Part shown: positions 1 through 11,400 of the stretch, piece after piece
Layout of the letters: each line of letters opens with the position of its first letter
Position numbering within the stretch: position 1 is the first letter of the stretch
Assembly (NCBI GenBank): GCA_965240325.2
Contig: OZ251228.1
Span: 2,604,001-2,668,000, forward strand
Direction: 5' to 3'
From: Rebecca billardiae RCC1528
Lineage: Eukaryota > Haptophyta
DNA: 64,000 nt
The notes under the pieces: generated by a model
What the model saw: only the letters and a program-made list of their open reading frames with translations
Database searches by the model: none
What the model was told of the DNA's origin: nothing
Position numbers and translations under genes: made by a program

Positions 1-543
1 AGCGCCGGCGCGCGCTCCCGCCCGCCGCCCGCCGCAAGAGCGCGATCTCGCCGCCAACTCCGTATGATCTCGAGGGGCGCGGGAGGTCTTCACTGGCGAT
101 CCTGTAAGCTCGAAGAAGTCCCGCTGTGGGACTTCCGAGCATGAAGTCGTGCCGCTGCGCTGCGCTGGCAACCCGGCAGCCGTTCGCGGACGCGAGTCTC
201 CCGCTCGAGAAAAAAGGCCGGATTAAAAAAGCGCACGCGTCTGAACTGGTAGTTGTTTGGAGATGGCGACTGGTCGTCCCTTCGGTCGGCTCGCCACAAG
301 GTGCACACCGCCCTCGCGCCGGCGACGCTCACGCGCGAGGGGAGTGCGCGCGGGGCTAGCGCGGGGCGGGGGGCGGGGCTACTCGACCCCGGCGACGCCT
401 CCAACCCGCTCGTGGCGCGCGCCCGCCCCCCGCCGCCGCTCGCCAAGCCGCCAAACTTAGGCTCCAACAGGGGCCAAAAAGCGGCAGGTGCTTATGCCGC
501 CGAGCGCGGCCTCGACTCATTCTATGGCGGGCCGTAGCCCGTA

Positions 544-1274
544 GGCTTGCAAACCAAGCCCCCCAAAGGCCTGGCTCAACGGTGACACAGGGGGCATACC
601 CCCCTGTGTCATCCGGGAGCTTTTTGAATACGATCTGCGCGTGCGCGGGCACTCCCGGACAGCCGCTGCGAAGGAGGCCAGCCTGCGCGCGCCCTCCGCT
701 CGTCCGCCGCGGCGCGTGCGCGTCGAGGCGCATGACGGGCTTTGCCGTGCACGTCGTGCCCGTGCTCGCGGCTCATGCACGCCTCACGACCGAGATGCAT
801 GTCTTGCGCGCCCTCCTTTGGCTCGCACTGCGGTCTCCTCGCCGACAGCCTTGTGATCACACGCGCCGCCATTTCAACCGGTTGCTGGCCTGCCAGCTGT
901 CGAGCGTGTGTGTGCGGTCTGATCGATGTCGGCATGGCTGCCGGCGAAGCAGTGATATTGAGTACACCCATGCCCATCTCGCAGAAGCGAGAAAGCCGAC
1001 CTTTGAATGTCCCAGGGGCGCACGCGTGCCCATCACGCTCGTCGGACAGGCCTTCTCCAGAACTGCGCTTGCCATCCGGCAGGTCTCTGCGCGCGGAGAG
1101 GGCGGCGAGGGCGTCGGCGAGGCGGCACGATTGCTGCCTACGGGTCTTCTGGCCCCCACAAAGTGCCCGCGCACGGCTGTCACGCCCGCATGCGGCCTTG
1201 GGAGCGCTGCGCAGGCGGGCCCTCGCGTCGCCCAGTGCTCGCCATCCCGTTTTGGGGGGCTTGGTTTGCAAGCC
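544..1274. mobile_element. 731-bp non-autonomous element with 24-bp perfect terminal inverted repeats
   Basis: Positions 544-567 and 1251-1274 are exact reverse complements (24 of 24 bases), starting GGCTTGCAAACC on the left. Both ends are flanked outside by GTA (541-543 and 1275-1277), a possible 3-bp target duplication. No ORF inside resembles a transposase, so this looks like a MITE or a deleted DNA transposon. The 3-bp duplication could be chance. Confidence 0.6.
583..611. repeat. Perfect 12-bp stem hairpin
   Basis: TGACACAGGGGG at 583-594 pairs exactly with 600-611 around a 5-base loop. It lies just inside the left end of the 544-1274 element and may be a subterminal structure of it. 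Confidence 0.7.
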
Positions 1275-2409
1275 GTAGGTCCGCCCCTTGTAGTGCCCGG
1301 GAAAAAGATATTATAAGAAAAAGAAAAAGAAAAAAGAAAATCGCCTCGCAAAGAAAAGATAACCGTAAAGAAGAAATGGTCCGCGGCCGTCCGGCCGTGC
1401 TGCGCAAACGATGTCCTCGCCAGCAGCCCTCTGTCCACCGCAGTGCCGTGCGCGAGTGCCGTGGCCATCCGCAAGGTTCCGGCAACTTCTTAAGATCTCT
1501 GGTTCCGGCATAGGATTAGGAGAAAGTCGAGGTCGGGTACGTGAGTGGCCCATGGCCATGCAAGCGGACCAGCCGGCGTCCTCGTGTGGCGCCACCTGTG
1601 CAGCACGACCGTGTTGGGTCGCATCATAGCTTCCCCTTGGCTGTGCTCGTGCTGGCTAACCTGACTGACGCGCATGCATCATTCGGCTCTGACGTCTGCT
1701 GATAGGATACGCGGTAAACTATACTACGAATATTACGAACTCGCCCTGGTGCCGGCCAGGCGCCGCACTGCGGGCGAGCCAACCGCGCCGTGCACTGGCC
1801 GGTTGGCCCACCGAGTGGCCATACGGCGAGACGTCACCAGGCACCTGACGCACGAGTCGCACGTTAACGTGGTGCGCTCCCTCCGCCTCCCTGCCGATTC
1901 ATACTTGATGCCCGGCGTCACACCTGACACCAGCTCACTGCCCCAACGCCCAGATGTGCGAGGTAATGGAGCCAGGGCTGCCGGCCGGAGCCCATCAAGC
2001 AGGCACGCCTGCGGCTGCTGCAGCCGCAACGTGCTGGCGATGAGACAGGGGACCAAGACCACCCCGTCCGCACCAAGCCATCCGCGATTGTGGTCATCCA
2101 GCCGCCCGAGGAGCCAGCCTCGGGCGAGCAGGAGGCAGACAGCTGCCGCCCGACCACCTGAGCGCGGCACCTGGCAGCACATGCCACACAACGGTGGCGC
2201 AGCTGCCAAGGGCAAGGCAAAGCGGAAGGACGCAATCCTGCGGCCAGCGTCGCAGCGGGCATCCATCCAACCCACACGGGAGGCCCGCAGCCGCCTAGCA
2301 GCCCAGCCCAGCCCGTCACAGACAGTCACAGCATTGGCTCTCGTGCAGCATCCGCACCCTGCGAGCACGGAGAGTTCAGGACGCAACGTAGGGCGGCGCG
2401 CGCGCGGCA
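1275..2409. other. No gene recognised
   Basis: A purine-rich AAAGA tract lies at about 1311-1375. Open frames exist on both strands (the longest plus-strand one is 1674-2603), but they are low-complexity Arg/Ala/Pro/Ser products of GC-rich DNA. I see no motif, domain or splice pattern. Confidence 0.5.
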
Positions 2410-3091
2410 GACGAGCCGGGCCGTCACCGCCCGCCTCCACAAGCCGCCCCCGCGCGCGCGGCGCGCACCATCCGCCCCAGAGTGGTAGCGCGCAGCGGCG
2501 CGCGGCCGCGACCCTGGTCGAACCGGGACGCACTGCTCACGCCGTGGCGCGGCGCGACGGGCGCGGCGCGGCGAGGTCGCATGTGCTTCCCCCGGGGGCC
2601 TGATCGTACTGGCTGAGGCCCCCACGCGCGGCGGACTTCGTGCGCGCCCCGCCTGATGTGCGCGGCGCAGCGCGCGCCGGGCTTCCATGGGCCGGTGCCG
2701 GTGCGCCGTGCTGGCAGGCTCGGTCTCGTCAAGCGTTACCCGGCGGCCCCCTTTAGCTTGGTTCTCGACAGCGAGGCCAACCATCGACGCTTGGACGCCT
2801 ACGGCCGCGCCAAGCGACGGCGCCGAGCGGGCGCGCGCGCGCGGCACGAGAGGTAGACTCCCGTAGCGTGCCTCCACACCCCGCCCGCGCCAGCGCACCC
2901 GCTCCCGGCTCTCTTTCCGCTCCGCGGCGGCGCTCGGCACCCGAGCCGAACCGAACGCGTGCACGGCGCACGACGCAGCGCGGCGCGACGGGCGCGGCGC
3001 GGCGCGCTCGGAATTTTCTCGCCCGGGGCTCCGAGCGTACGGGCCGACGCGCCCACGCGCGGCGCGCTCCGCGCGCGCCCCGCCGAATGCG
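2410..3091. repeat. Diverged direct duplication, about 250-bp units
   Basis: The stretch 2410-2670 and the stretch 2840-3091 share blocks in the same order, such as GGCGCGACGGGCGCGGCGCG followed by a GCCCCG-rich tail. The copies are clearly diverged. The intervening 2671-2839 has no recognisable content. Confidence 0.5.
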
Positions 3092-3193
3092 CGGGCAGGC
3101 GTGAGGTGCGGGTCGCCACCCTTACGCGCGGCGGCGCGGCCGTCGCGAGCCACCCGTCCCAGAAAGCCCGTGAGCCCGTCTTCGGCTCAGCGG

Positions 3194-3223
3194 GCTCAAA
3201 ACATTCCATGGAATGTTTTGAGC
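3194..3223. repeat. Perfect 30-bp palindrome
   Basis: GCTCAAAACATTCCA at 3194-3208 is followed directly by its exact reverse complement at 3209-3223. There is no spacer. It stands in a locally less GC-rich patch. The rest of 3092-3987 holds no gene I can support. Confidence 0.8.
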
Positions 3224-3987
3224 TCAGTGATTATGAAATGGGCTGGTAACGAATAGCTGCGGGTATTTTCAAATACCATGGACTGGCGGGAGCCTTGACG
3301 TAGGGGGCTGGGACGGGTGGGGTCCCCGCGCTTGGCGGCGACGAGAAGCGTCCGGACTCTCCTTGATGTTGCACAAAGCCGCGGGGGCGGCACGGTTAAA
3401 TCCGGGCGTGCCCCCCCCGCGGAAAAATCGCCTCGCTCACTGCCGGGTCGCTTCGCTCACTACCGGGCGCCCTCGCAGCTCCCACTGGGGACGCTCGGCC
3501 GAAAAGTGGTTCGCCCATGGCGCGGAGCGCGTGGGCCGCGCGCGCCAAATCCAACGCCGGCGCGGACATCGCGCGGGGATTCCCGAACGGTGTTTTCGCC
3601 CGATTCGCGATTGCTGCCCTCGTCGTCTCGCGTGCAGGTCGAACGGGGGCTAAATCGACCCGTTTGGAGCGGTACGCTCGGCGCGTCGACACGATCGTGC
3701 GACCTGGGGCGATCCTCGCGCGACGTGCACGTCGAAAGCTCGCACCGGCCATATCATCATGCGCTGCGCACGATGGCCGCCTCGCGCGATCCACCGTCGC
3801 GCGTCGGGCTCGGTGCGGAAAGGCCCTCATCACGAGGCGTCTCGCGGGCGGGAAGCGCCATCGCACGCGACGCAAGATATTTTTGGCGCGGCCTTCTGTG
3901 TGGTTGATGGCCGCCCCCTGCCCCCGCGGGCGCGAGGCGGCGGCGCCGCGTGCGTAGGCACGACCCCCGCAGCCTGCGCGGTCACGC

Positions 3988-5928
3988 ATGACGGAGTGGG
4001 GAGACCCTGTCTGCCCACCCTTTCTCCTCCCCGAGCCGCTCGCTCAACCAGCCGCGCTCGCCACTGCGCAGAGCACATCGACAATGCGCACGCGGCCGAC
4101 GCGTTTCGACGACCTTGACTTTGACAAGACCCCACGGCTCGCAGACGGCACGAGGCAGGGCCGGCAGCGCCGTGGAGTACAGTCTGGCCCTCAACATGCT
4201 CCTTCCAGCGCGCAGCCGTGCCCCAACGCGCAGGCGGCGCCCGTGCTGGCGAGACGGCAGCCCTCGGCCAGGCCCACGAACGTGCTCGACGAGTCCATCC
4301 AGTCCATGGGTTGCAGGCTCAGCCCGCTGAGCCTGCGTAATGCCCACCCAGCCGCCCGAAAGGGCCCCATGCCGGCCTACACTGGCCTTAAACGTGTAGC
4401 CCTCACCGGCTTAAAAGGTGTACCGCCCGACTCTCCAGCCCCTGTGCGGCACCATGGGCATGGCACCGCTGGCAGGGACGACTGCTCTGCGCTGCCCATG
4501 CGCGCGCCTACACATCAGCTGCACTGGGTGCGCAGTGGCAGCGTTGTAGGTGCTAGTCCGGGGCAGACAACAGGGAGGCAGGTGGCCTGTGATGCAGGTG
4601 GGCCCGGGGCTGGCCCGAGGGCCCGAGAGCGCCCGACCGCTACCCTCGACGCCGGCGTCCCTGCCCGCGCTACTAGTCTCCGGCGCTCGGGCTGCAGCGG
4701 TAGTGCGAGCTGGCTAGACGAAGATGCGGGTAAGAATGGTAACGGTTGGGTGCGGGTGGGCGCCCGGAATTCGTCCCGAGTGCACCGCCGAAGTGCTGGA
4801 TTACAGGTGAGGTCTCCTCCAGGTGCGGTCAAGGTGAACCGTGAGCCTGATGCACGCACTACAAAATGGGGGAGATACTATTGTCTCGCGACTGAAGCGT
4901 TTGCGGATGGTGGTGACAGCGGTTCGTCTGCCTACGGTTCCTATCGGTTGGGCAAGTCTTGCGGCGAGGCTTGCCGTCCCGCAGGCTTGTCAGAGCAGGA
5001 CGGCGGCTGCTCCAGCGCGGCCCACCGTGACACGCTGCTGCGACGGCAGATGGAGACCCGGCGGCCGCGCGACGTCGATGGCGTGGGCGCGGATGCCAAC
5101 ATGAGTGACGCTGAGGAGAACGACCCGCCACATACTCCGTTGGGTAAACGGCGCCGCGGGGCGCGCGCGCAGCGGGCCGGTGCTGGTGCTTGGGCCAAGA
5201 CGCCTGACGCGGGGGCGCAGGCATCGGCCGAGCCGGGATTGCTGAGCGCGCACGTGCGCGGCGCCAAAGGCAACGCCGTCATTACTCTCCCCGATGACAG
5301 GATGCGAAGGGCGGCAGAGGCGATGGCCGAGGAAACGGGCCGCATGCGGCCGCATGACATGGCCTCCACGGCCGCCGTGCTCGCTGGCGACCAGGCGGCG
5401 GAGAAGGTAAATGCCGAGGTGGGCACTTCGTCTCGCCTCATCGCTTTCGACCACGCTGCCAGGATCGTATGGCTGGCCCACGCTGTGGTGGCAGCACTGC
5501 TGGTGTTGATGCAGATCACACGGATGCCGGCTGCTGGCTGCTTGACTGGGCTGGGCCTGGCCTCCCTGCCCCCCGCAGCGTGGCTGACGTTCACCGTCGT
5601 CGTGCAACCACGGCCAGCACTGGCAGCAGCAGGAGTAATGGCTGAGGTGCTTGTCTGGCTACTGCTGTTGGCACTGCGCAGTCGCCCCGCTTTGCCCCCC
5701 GCCACAGCAGTGGTCGTCTGTGATGATGATTGCTGTGACGTGAAGCTGTCTGCCACGCAGCGCTGCACTGGCACTGCGCGCGGTCGAGAGGAGGCAGCGG
5801 CGGTGCCAGCCCGCCGCTGCCTCCTCTCGACCAGGGGACCGCAACTACTGCATCTTCCACGCGCTCGTCAACGCGTTCGGCGAGGGCAACACCGTGCTCA
5901 TGGAGCGCGTGCGCGAGCTCGTCGGTGA
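3988..5928 (+). CDS. Hypothetical ORF of 646 codons, weakly supported
   Basis: I do not recognise this ORF. It opens with ATG at 3988 and runs into the next gene in a different frame. The first half is Arg/Ala/Pro-rich. The region from about codon 360 is more protein-like: an acidic patch with DAEEND, a basic patch KRRRG, then from about codon 490 to 580 several hydrophobic stretches that could be membrane segments. The base composition of the second half (many CTG, GCA and CAG) resembles the retrotransposon ORF downstream rather than the housekeeping genes, so it may be an ORF1-like or element-derived sequence. The start is uncertain and the true coding part may begin near 5050. The last 100 bases overlap the neighbour's coding exon and are probably not translated in this frame. 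Confidence 0.3.
   Translation: MTEWGDPVCPPFLLPEPLAQPAALATAQSTSTMRTRPTRFDDLDFDKTPRLADGTRQGRQRRGVQSGPQHAPSSAQPCPNAQAAPVLARRQPSARPTNVLDESIQSMGCRLSPLSLRNAHPAARKGPMPAYTGLKRVALTGLKGVPPDSPAPVRHHGHGTAGRDDCSALPMRAPTHQLHWVRSGSVVGASPGQTTGRQVACDAGGPGAGPRARERPTATLDAGVPARATSLRRSGCSGSASWLDEDAGKNGNGWVRVGARNSSRVHRRSAGLQVRSPPGAVKVNREPDARTTKWGRYYCLATEAFADGGDSGSSAYGSYRLGKSCGEACRPAGLSEQDGGCSSAAHRDTLLRRQMETRRPRDVDGVGADANMSDAEENDPPHTPLGKRRRGARAQRAGAGAWAKTPDAGAQASAEPGLLSAHVRGAKGNAVITLPDDRMRRAAEAMAEETGRMRPHDMASTAAVLAGDQAAEKVNAEVGTSSRLIAFDHAARIVWLAHAVVAALLVLMQITRMPAAGCLTGLGLASLPPAAWLTFTVVVQPRPALAAAGVMAEVLVWLLLLALRSRPALPPATAVVVCDDDCCDVKLSATQRCTGTARGREEAAAVPARRCLLSTRGPQLLHLPRARQRVRRGQHRAHGARARARR
5782..5832. repeat. Perfect 22-bp inverted repeat at a gene boundary
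   Basis: Positions 5782-5803 and 5811-5832 are exact reverse complements with a 7-base loop. The right arm forms the pyrimidine-rich run directly before a good splice acceptor (CTCTCGACCAG ending at 5834) of the chromodomain gene. Confidence 0.85.
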
Positions 5929-8191
5929 CGAGAAGCTCAAGAAGATGGCCGACCTCCAGGGCGTGAAGGTGGGCGAGCGCAACAAGCGCAAGTTCCTCAC
6001 GGGCGTGTGGCTCTTCGACTCGCCGGTCAACCACTTCATCTACCGGCTGTGCATCTACCTGGCGCCGCACTCGGACAAGGACTGGGCAAAGGGCATGCGC
6101 TTCATCGAGTGGGTGCTCGCCAACTGCGAGCTGGGCGAGGACGAGAAGTACGTGCTCGAGGGGCTGAGCGCCATCCACGGCTCGCGCAACGGCGTCTTCT
6201 GGGTGAGCGCGCGCGCCCCCGCGCGCGTGCTCGCCTGCGCGCACGCGCGCGCGCGCACGCGCGCCCGGACTCTGGGCACGAGCGGACCACCGCCCCAGCT
6301 GCGCGGGCGCGACGTGACCCGCGCATCCGTGCGCGCCCTCCGCCGCTCGCGTGCCCCGCGCCGGCCCCAACAGAAGAACGCGGTTGCCGTCTTCTTCTGG
6401 CGCGACCGCATCATCCAGTTCCTCGAGCACATGCAGGAGGTGCAGACGGCGCAGCGCGGCGACTCGGGCGGCAAGACGCGCGACTACCTGCTCGAGATGC
6501 TGAAGGACGAGAACGTGTACAAGGCGATCGGTGTCATGGCGATGCACTACCTCGCCGTGTACATGCCCGCGATCGGCGCCATCACCCACGTGGAGCACCT
6601 GTACGACCTCGAGCGCGTCTGCAACGATGTCTACACCAAGATGTGCGCGCTCAAGGCGGACCCGCTCTCGCTCTTCCGCGGCGAGTTCAAGCTGTTCGAC
6701 GATTATCGCAACGCCGTGATCGCGCGCAAGCTCGCCGCCGTCACCGCCGCCTTCGCGCCCTCGGGCGCCGACTCGGTCGACGGCGACGTCCGGGAGATGG
6801 TCGGGCTCGTCGCGGGCGGGATCGCGGAGAAGTGGCACCAGCACACGCAGGAGTGGCAGCGCGTCGAGCACGTCCAGCCGGGCGAGGAGGGCTACGAGGC
6901 CGCGCACAGGGAGTGGGAGAAGCGCGGCTCGCTCCACCTGCAGCGGCCCGACTGGCAGCGCGAGCGGAGCTGCAACGTGAAGCCGACCGGCTGCTGCGTG
7001 GAGCGCGTGTTTGGGATCGGCAACTACATCGCCGACAAGACGAACTGCTGCCTGCGCGCCGACCGGCTCGAGGGGCGCGTGCAGTGCAAGTACAACGACT
7101 CGATCGAGTACGTCCTCACCAACGAGCTGTTCGTGCACCCGGCCGGCCCGCAGCGCGCCGCGGCGGGCGCCGCGCTCAACAAGACGCTGCGCGAGCTCCT
7201 GCAGCGGATGTGCCGCCGCCTCGGCACGATCTATGACATGCTGCGGCGCGCCGGGCTGATCGCGATGCGCCAGGACGAGGAGATGAAGGCGAAGGGCCGC
7301 GCAGCGAAGGAGAAGCGCGAGGCGGAGGCGGCGAGGATGCTCGCCATCGTGCTGCTCAACACGTGGGACGAGCTCAAGGACCTCACCGTCGAGCAGCTCA
7401 AGGAGCAGGTGAGGGCGCGCAAGTTCCGCGGGGCGAGCGTGCTGCTGCGCGATGCGGCGAGCGGGAAGTCGTGCCTGCGCACGCTCAACAAGCTCCTCGG
7501 GCTGGGCGTCCCGGACGCGCAAATCGCCGGCAACAAGCCCACGCGGGCGAAGAAGCGCAAGAAGGGGCCGGTGCAGTACTACGTCGAGCGCGTGCACGCG
7601 GCCCTGGTCGTCGACGGCCAGCGCGTGTACCTCGTCGAGTGGAAGGGCTATCCGGACGAGGCCGACTACACCTGGGAGATCATGTCGAACTTCATCTCGG
7701 ACGGGGCCATCCACGCCGAGACGGAGCAGCAGATCGTCGAGCTCGACGCGGTGACGGAGGAGGACGTCATCGCGCTCGACGAGATGGCGCAGCTGGTGGA
7801 CGAGGCGAGCGTCTGCGCGATCGACGCGGGCGCGCGCGTGGTCGTGGACACGGGCGAGTCCTGGCTGCCGGGCGCTGCTCAGTCGGCTCTGCCGCGCGAC
7901 GCGCGGCCGTCGGAGGTCGCGAGCGTGCTCGTGGACGGCGCTGCGCAGCCCGCGCCGTACGCGCGGAGCGCCCTGCTCGTCGTGCCGGCCACGACGCCCA
8001 TCCGCGTCGGCGCACTCGTCCGAGTCGCCTTTGCCGACGACCGCGCGCCCATCACCGGGCGGCGCTGGCAGTACGGCAAGGTGACCAAGGTGAGTGCGAC
8101 GACGCAGCTGTGCAGCATTGACTTCGACAACGGGGAGAAGATGGAGGACTGCCCGCTGTTCGAGGTGCAGCTCGTCCAGGCCACGCCCTAG
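5835..8191 (+). CDS. Transposase-like protein with C-terminal chromodomain and Tudor-like domain (5' end incomplete)
   Basis: The coding signal begins right after a likely acceptor at 5834 (first residues DRNYCIFHALVNAFGEGN); the first in-frame ATG is at 5900. One intron is clear: GTGAGC at 6203 to CAACAG at 6373, 171 bp, joining VFW to KNAVAVFFW. The central part ends in PTGCCVERVFGIGNYIADK (about 6980-7040), reminiscent of the conserved C-terminal block of hAT-like and related transposases; this assignment is inference. A textbook chromodomain follows at about 7575-7740, with YYVERV, then YLVEWKGYPDEADYTWE carrying the aromatic-cage positions. The last 60 residues (VGALVRVAF, then YGKVTKVS, then CSIDFDNGEKMED) look like a Tudor or SH3-like reader. 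Such readers on a mobile-element protein suggest targeting to modified chromatin. An upstream exon is probably missing or outside recognition. It could also be a domesticated host gene. Confidence 0.6.
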
Positions 8192-8468
8192 GTTGGCTCG
8201 AGTCGGCATGGCTCGGCCTGTCAGCTGCTGTGGTGCCAAGTGCTGGCACGCGGCGGCGCGACGGCCGGCTGTCCGACCGGCTGGCGGCTGGTCGGCGAGC
8301 ACCACTCCGCGCGCGCGTCACGCGCGGCGGCCTGTGGGTTGTAGATAGACCAAAAGACGGTACCGATGCCCTCCAGGGGTGCCCCTGGGCCGTCTCTCGG
8401 CGTCAGATTGATTCTGTCGCTGTCGCATGAGCATGACATAGTGTCACCGGGTCACTGCGGGTGGGCTG
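8192..8468. other. Spacer and presumed 5' leader of the retrotransposon
   Basis: No gene is visible. Somewhere here the downstream stretch of the chromodomain gene passes into the 5' region of the non-LTR element, but I cannot place the boundary from one copy. Confidence 0.4.
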
Positions 8469-11400
8469 ATGGACCCCCTACGGGGTGAGTCTCCCTGCCC
8501 AGGCTGGCGACAGGCACGCAGGGCCCACCCGCGTGAGCTGATGCTGGTGCATAGCACAACATGGGTCGGACTGCCCAGGAGCAGAGCATGTAAGCAAACT
8601 CGCAGGCGCAGGTGCTTGGCCCTGCCCCAGTCCCAGTGGCAGTGGGGCAGGGCGCCCCAGCGGCACCACTGCCGCCACCAGGGGCAGTGCAATGGCAGGA
8701 CAGTTGCCGGGCGGAGTGCCTGCAGAGGTGCTGCCTCGGCCAGACGCAGGCGTCAGCAAGCGCCACATAAGCAGGCGGTCTTGTTTCTGATTACCATGCT
8801 CATGCATGTCCCCCCCGAGCACAAGTGGCACCTGCGTGTGAAGCACGACTATGATGCAGCCGGGCATAGCGGGGCAGCAGGCAGGGCAGGGCATCAGTGC
8901 TGTGAACCCACCCGAGCAGAGGACGCCACTTCCAACCAGCGTGTCGGCGACCCAGACAATGGCCAGCGCCAAGGCGAAGCCAAGAACCCAGGCCCTGGTG
9001 GCTGCAGGCAGCGCCTCTCCATTGCGTCAGTCAACGTGGGGGGCATAGCCAAGCTCTCCAGGAGGGCCATGCTCCAGACCCTGCTGGATGACCACCAATG
9101 GGACATAGTACTGCTCCAGGAGACAAACCTGCGGTCAGCCCTGGCCACACCAGACATCCTACAGGGGTACACCACATACCACAACCCCCTCCCAGCGCAC
9201 CATAAGAGCTCAGGCAAAGGGGTAGCGATTGCTGTCCGCCGGGACCCTGCGCGGCCCATGGCTGCGCTGGACATCCAAGTGCAGGGGGGCACCATGCACA
9301 AGTCAGTGGCAGGCCACCTCCTGATGGGCACCCTGATATTCGCCACAGCAGCAGGAGATGTCTACCACATCCAACTCACGTGCTTCTATATCCCATGCAA
9401 CCCAGCCATGCGCAGCGCGGTGCTCCCTGCCCTGCACCACACTCTGGAAATGCACTCGGACATGGTCACTGGGCGCACAGATGCCCTGTGGATGGCAGCA
9501 GGTGATGCAAACGCAGTCTGGGCGCAGGGGGAGGCTGTCGCCCTGGACCCTCGCCGGAGGCACCAGAACAAGTCCCCATGCACGTTCCGGAATATGATGG
9601 AGTCATTGACAGGCATGCACAACATGAAGCCACCGGGCACGTTTGACCCCGCTACGGAGTACACCCACGTGTGTGGCAATACCGCCTCGCGCATTTCGTA
9701 CATGCTCTCGAACAGAGCTGACCTGGCCTGCCACGTCAGGCACAGTGACCCTGCTGCAGCGCTCGGCATCCCGCTCCAGACCACCGGCGAGGGTCGGAGC
9801 ACCCACTTCTTCATGATCGCAGACATACCCGTCGACAAGCTAGGCCACATACGACGGCCAAAAGTGCATGTGCGATGGCAGCCCCACCGGTTTTATTTCA
9901 GCGCCTCTGACCCACAGCATCGGGCCAAGGTGGTACAGGCCCTCCGCGGCCCAGCAGCTCAAACCCTGGCCAGAATAGCTGACGACAGTGGCACCATGCA
10001 CCAGCTGTACAATGACAATAACCTCCTTGACTTCCACGAGCACATGGATGCAGCAGCACGCGCTGCGGCAGAGCAGGCCCTCCCGGACACGTTGGCGGAG
10101 CTTACCAGCCTCGCTGTGGACGGAGTGGGGGCGGCTGACCCAGCACAGGCCCCCAAAGAGCCGCTGCGCCCAGTGGGCGGGCCCCAGAACAGGGCAGTGG
10201 ACCCCCAGGCACAGTCCCACCTGACCATGCACAGAGTGTATAGGGGAATGGTGGCCACCGTCACTCGCATCCTGCAGCTGCACAGGGCCCACAGACACAC
10301 CGAGTGCCTTGAAGGCCTCACCACTGCAGCACAGCGGGGGAAGATGATCCGCTCGCTGGCCATGCCTAACAGCAGGAGGGCAGTCCGCGCTCATGAGCAC
10401 ATATGGGGGGAGCGCGCCGCTCAACCCATGGCACAGCGAAACATGGGGGTGCCCCTGCCGGGTGGGGCCACCGCCCCGCCAGGTCAGGCAGGTGTCCCTA
10501 ACCTGTACGCGCTGTGGCAGCTGAGCCAGCGCGAGATCGCCTTGTGGCTGGCCGACCTTAAACAGATATGCACAACTTGCCTCATGGCCTTCGAGCGTGT
10601 CCAGCACAGATTTGAGACCGCTCGAATCAAGGAGCGCTATGCCAAGCTCACCCGTGAGATGCACCGGAAAGGTACTCACCACTTGCGGAAGGAGCTCCTG
10701 CCCAGGGATAGGCCATCTGGCTTCGAGCTCACCCTCCTCCGCACCACCGACCCCGCCACTGGCAGAGCAGTTGTCACAGACGACCCTGCACGGATAAAGG
10801 AGCTAGCTGCAGCCTACACTGCCTCGAACATCGGTCAGCCGGCAGAACGCACCCCAGGGCCCCACCCGTATGAGGACGACGCCATATGGAGGCCGATCAG
10901 GGACAGGTGGACCCCAGAGCTAGTGAGGGCGGTCACTGCACCCATGCGCGCCGAGGACCTCAAGCGTATCCTGGGCAGGGCCAAGTCCAACGGGGCCCCC
11001 GGGCTGGATAAGGTGCAAATCTGCAGCCTCAAACTGATACTAGAGGCACAGCCCGCGCTGAGGACAGTGTTGGTCAACTGCATCAACACTATCCTGCACT
11101 CCGCCTCTCCCCTCCCTGCACACATCACCCAGTCAGAGATTGTGTACTTCTACAAGAAGGGCGATGCCCTCGCCCTCAGCAACTATCGGGGGATCGCGCT
11201 GCAGAGCGTGATATACAAGATTGCTGCGGCCCACCGGGCCAACCAGATACAGCACGTCTGCGACAGGCTGGGGCTGCTCCGGCCCGAGCAGGCCGCGTCG
11301 CGCGCTGGCGGGCAAGGTGACCTGCACGTGGCCGCGCTCTCTGCCGCCATCGCACATGCCAAACGGCACAACCGCGAGCTGCACATCACAGCGTGCGACA

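Noticed and set aside
1674-2603. 309-codon plus-strand ORF
   Set aside because: Low-complexity Arg/Pro/Ser/Ala, overlaps equally long minus-strand frames, no domain or splice signal.
5591-8305. 904-codon minus-strand ORF opposite the chromodomain gene
   Set aside because: Arg/Leu/Ala/His-rich shadow of a GC-rich gene; the plus strand carries the recognisable chromodomain and a valid intron.
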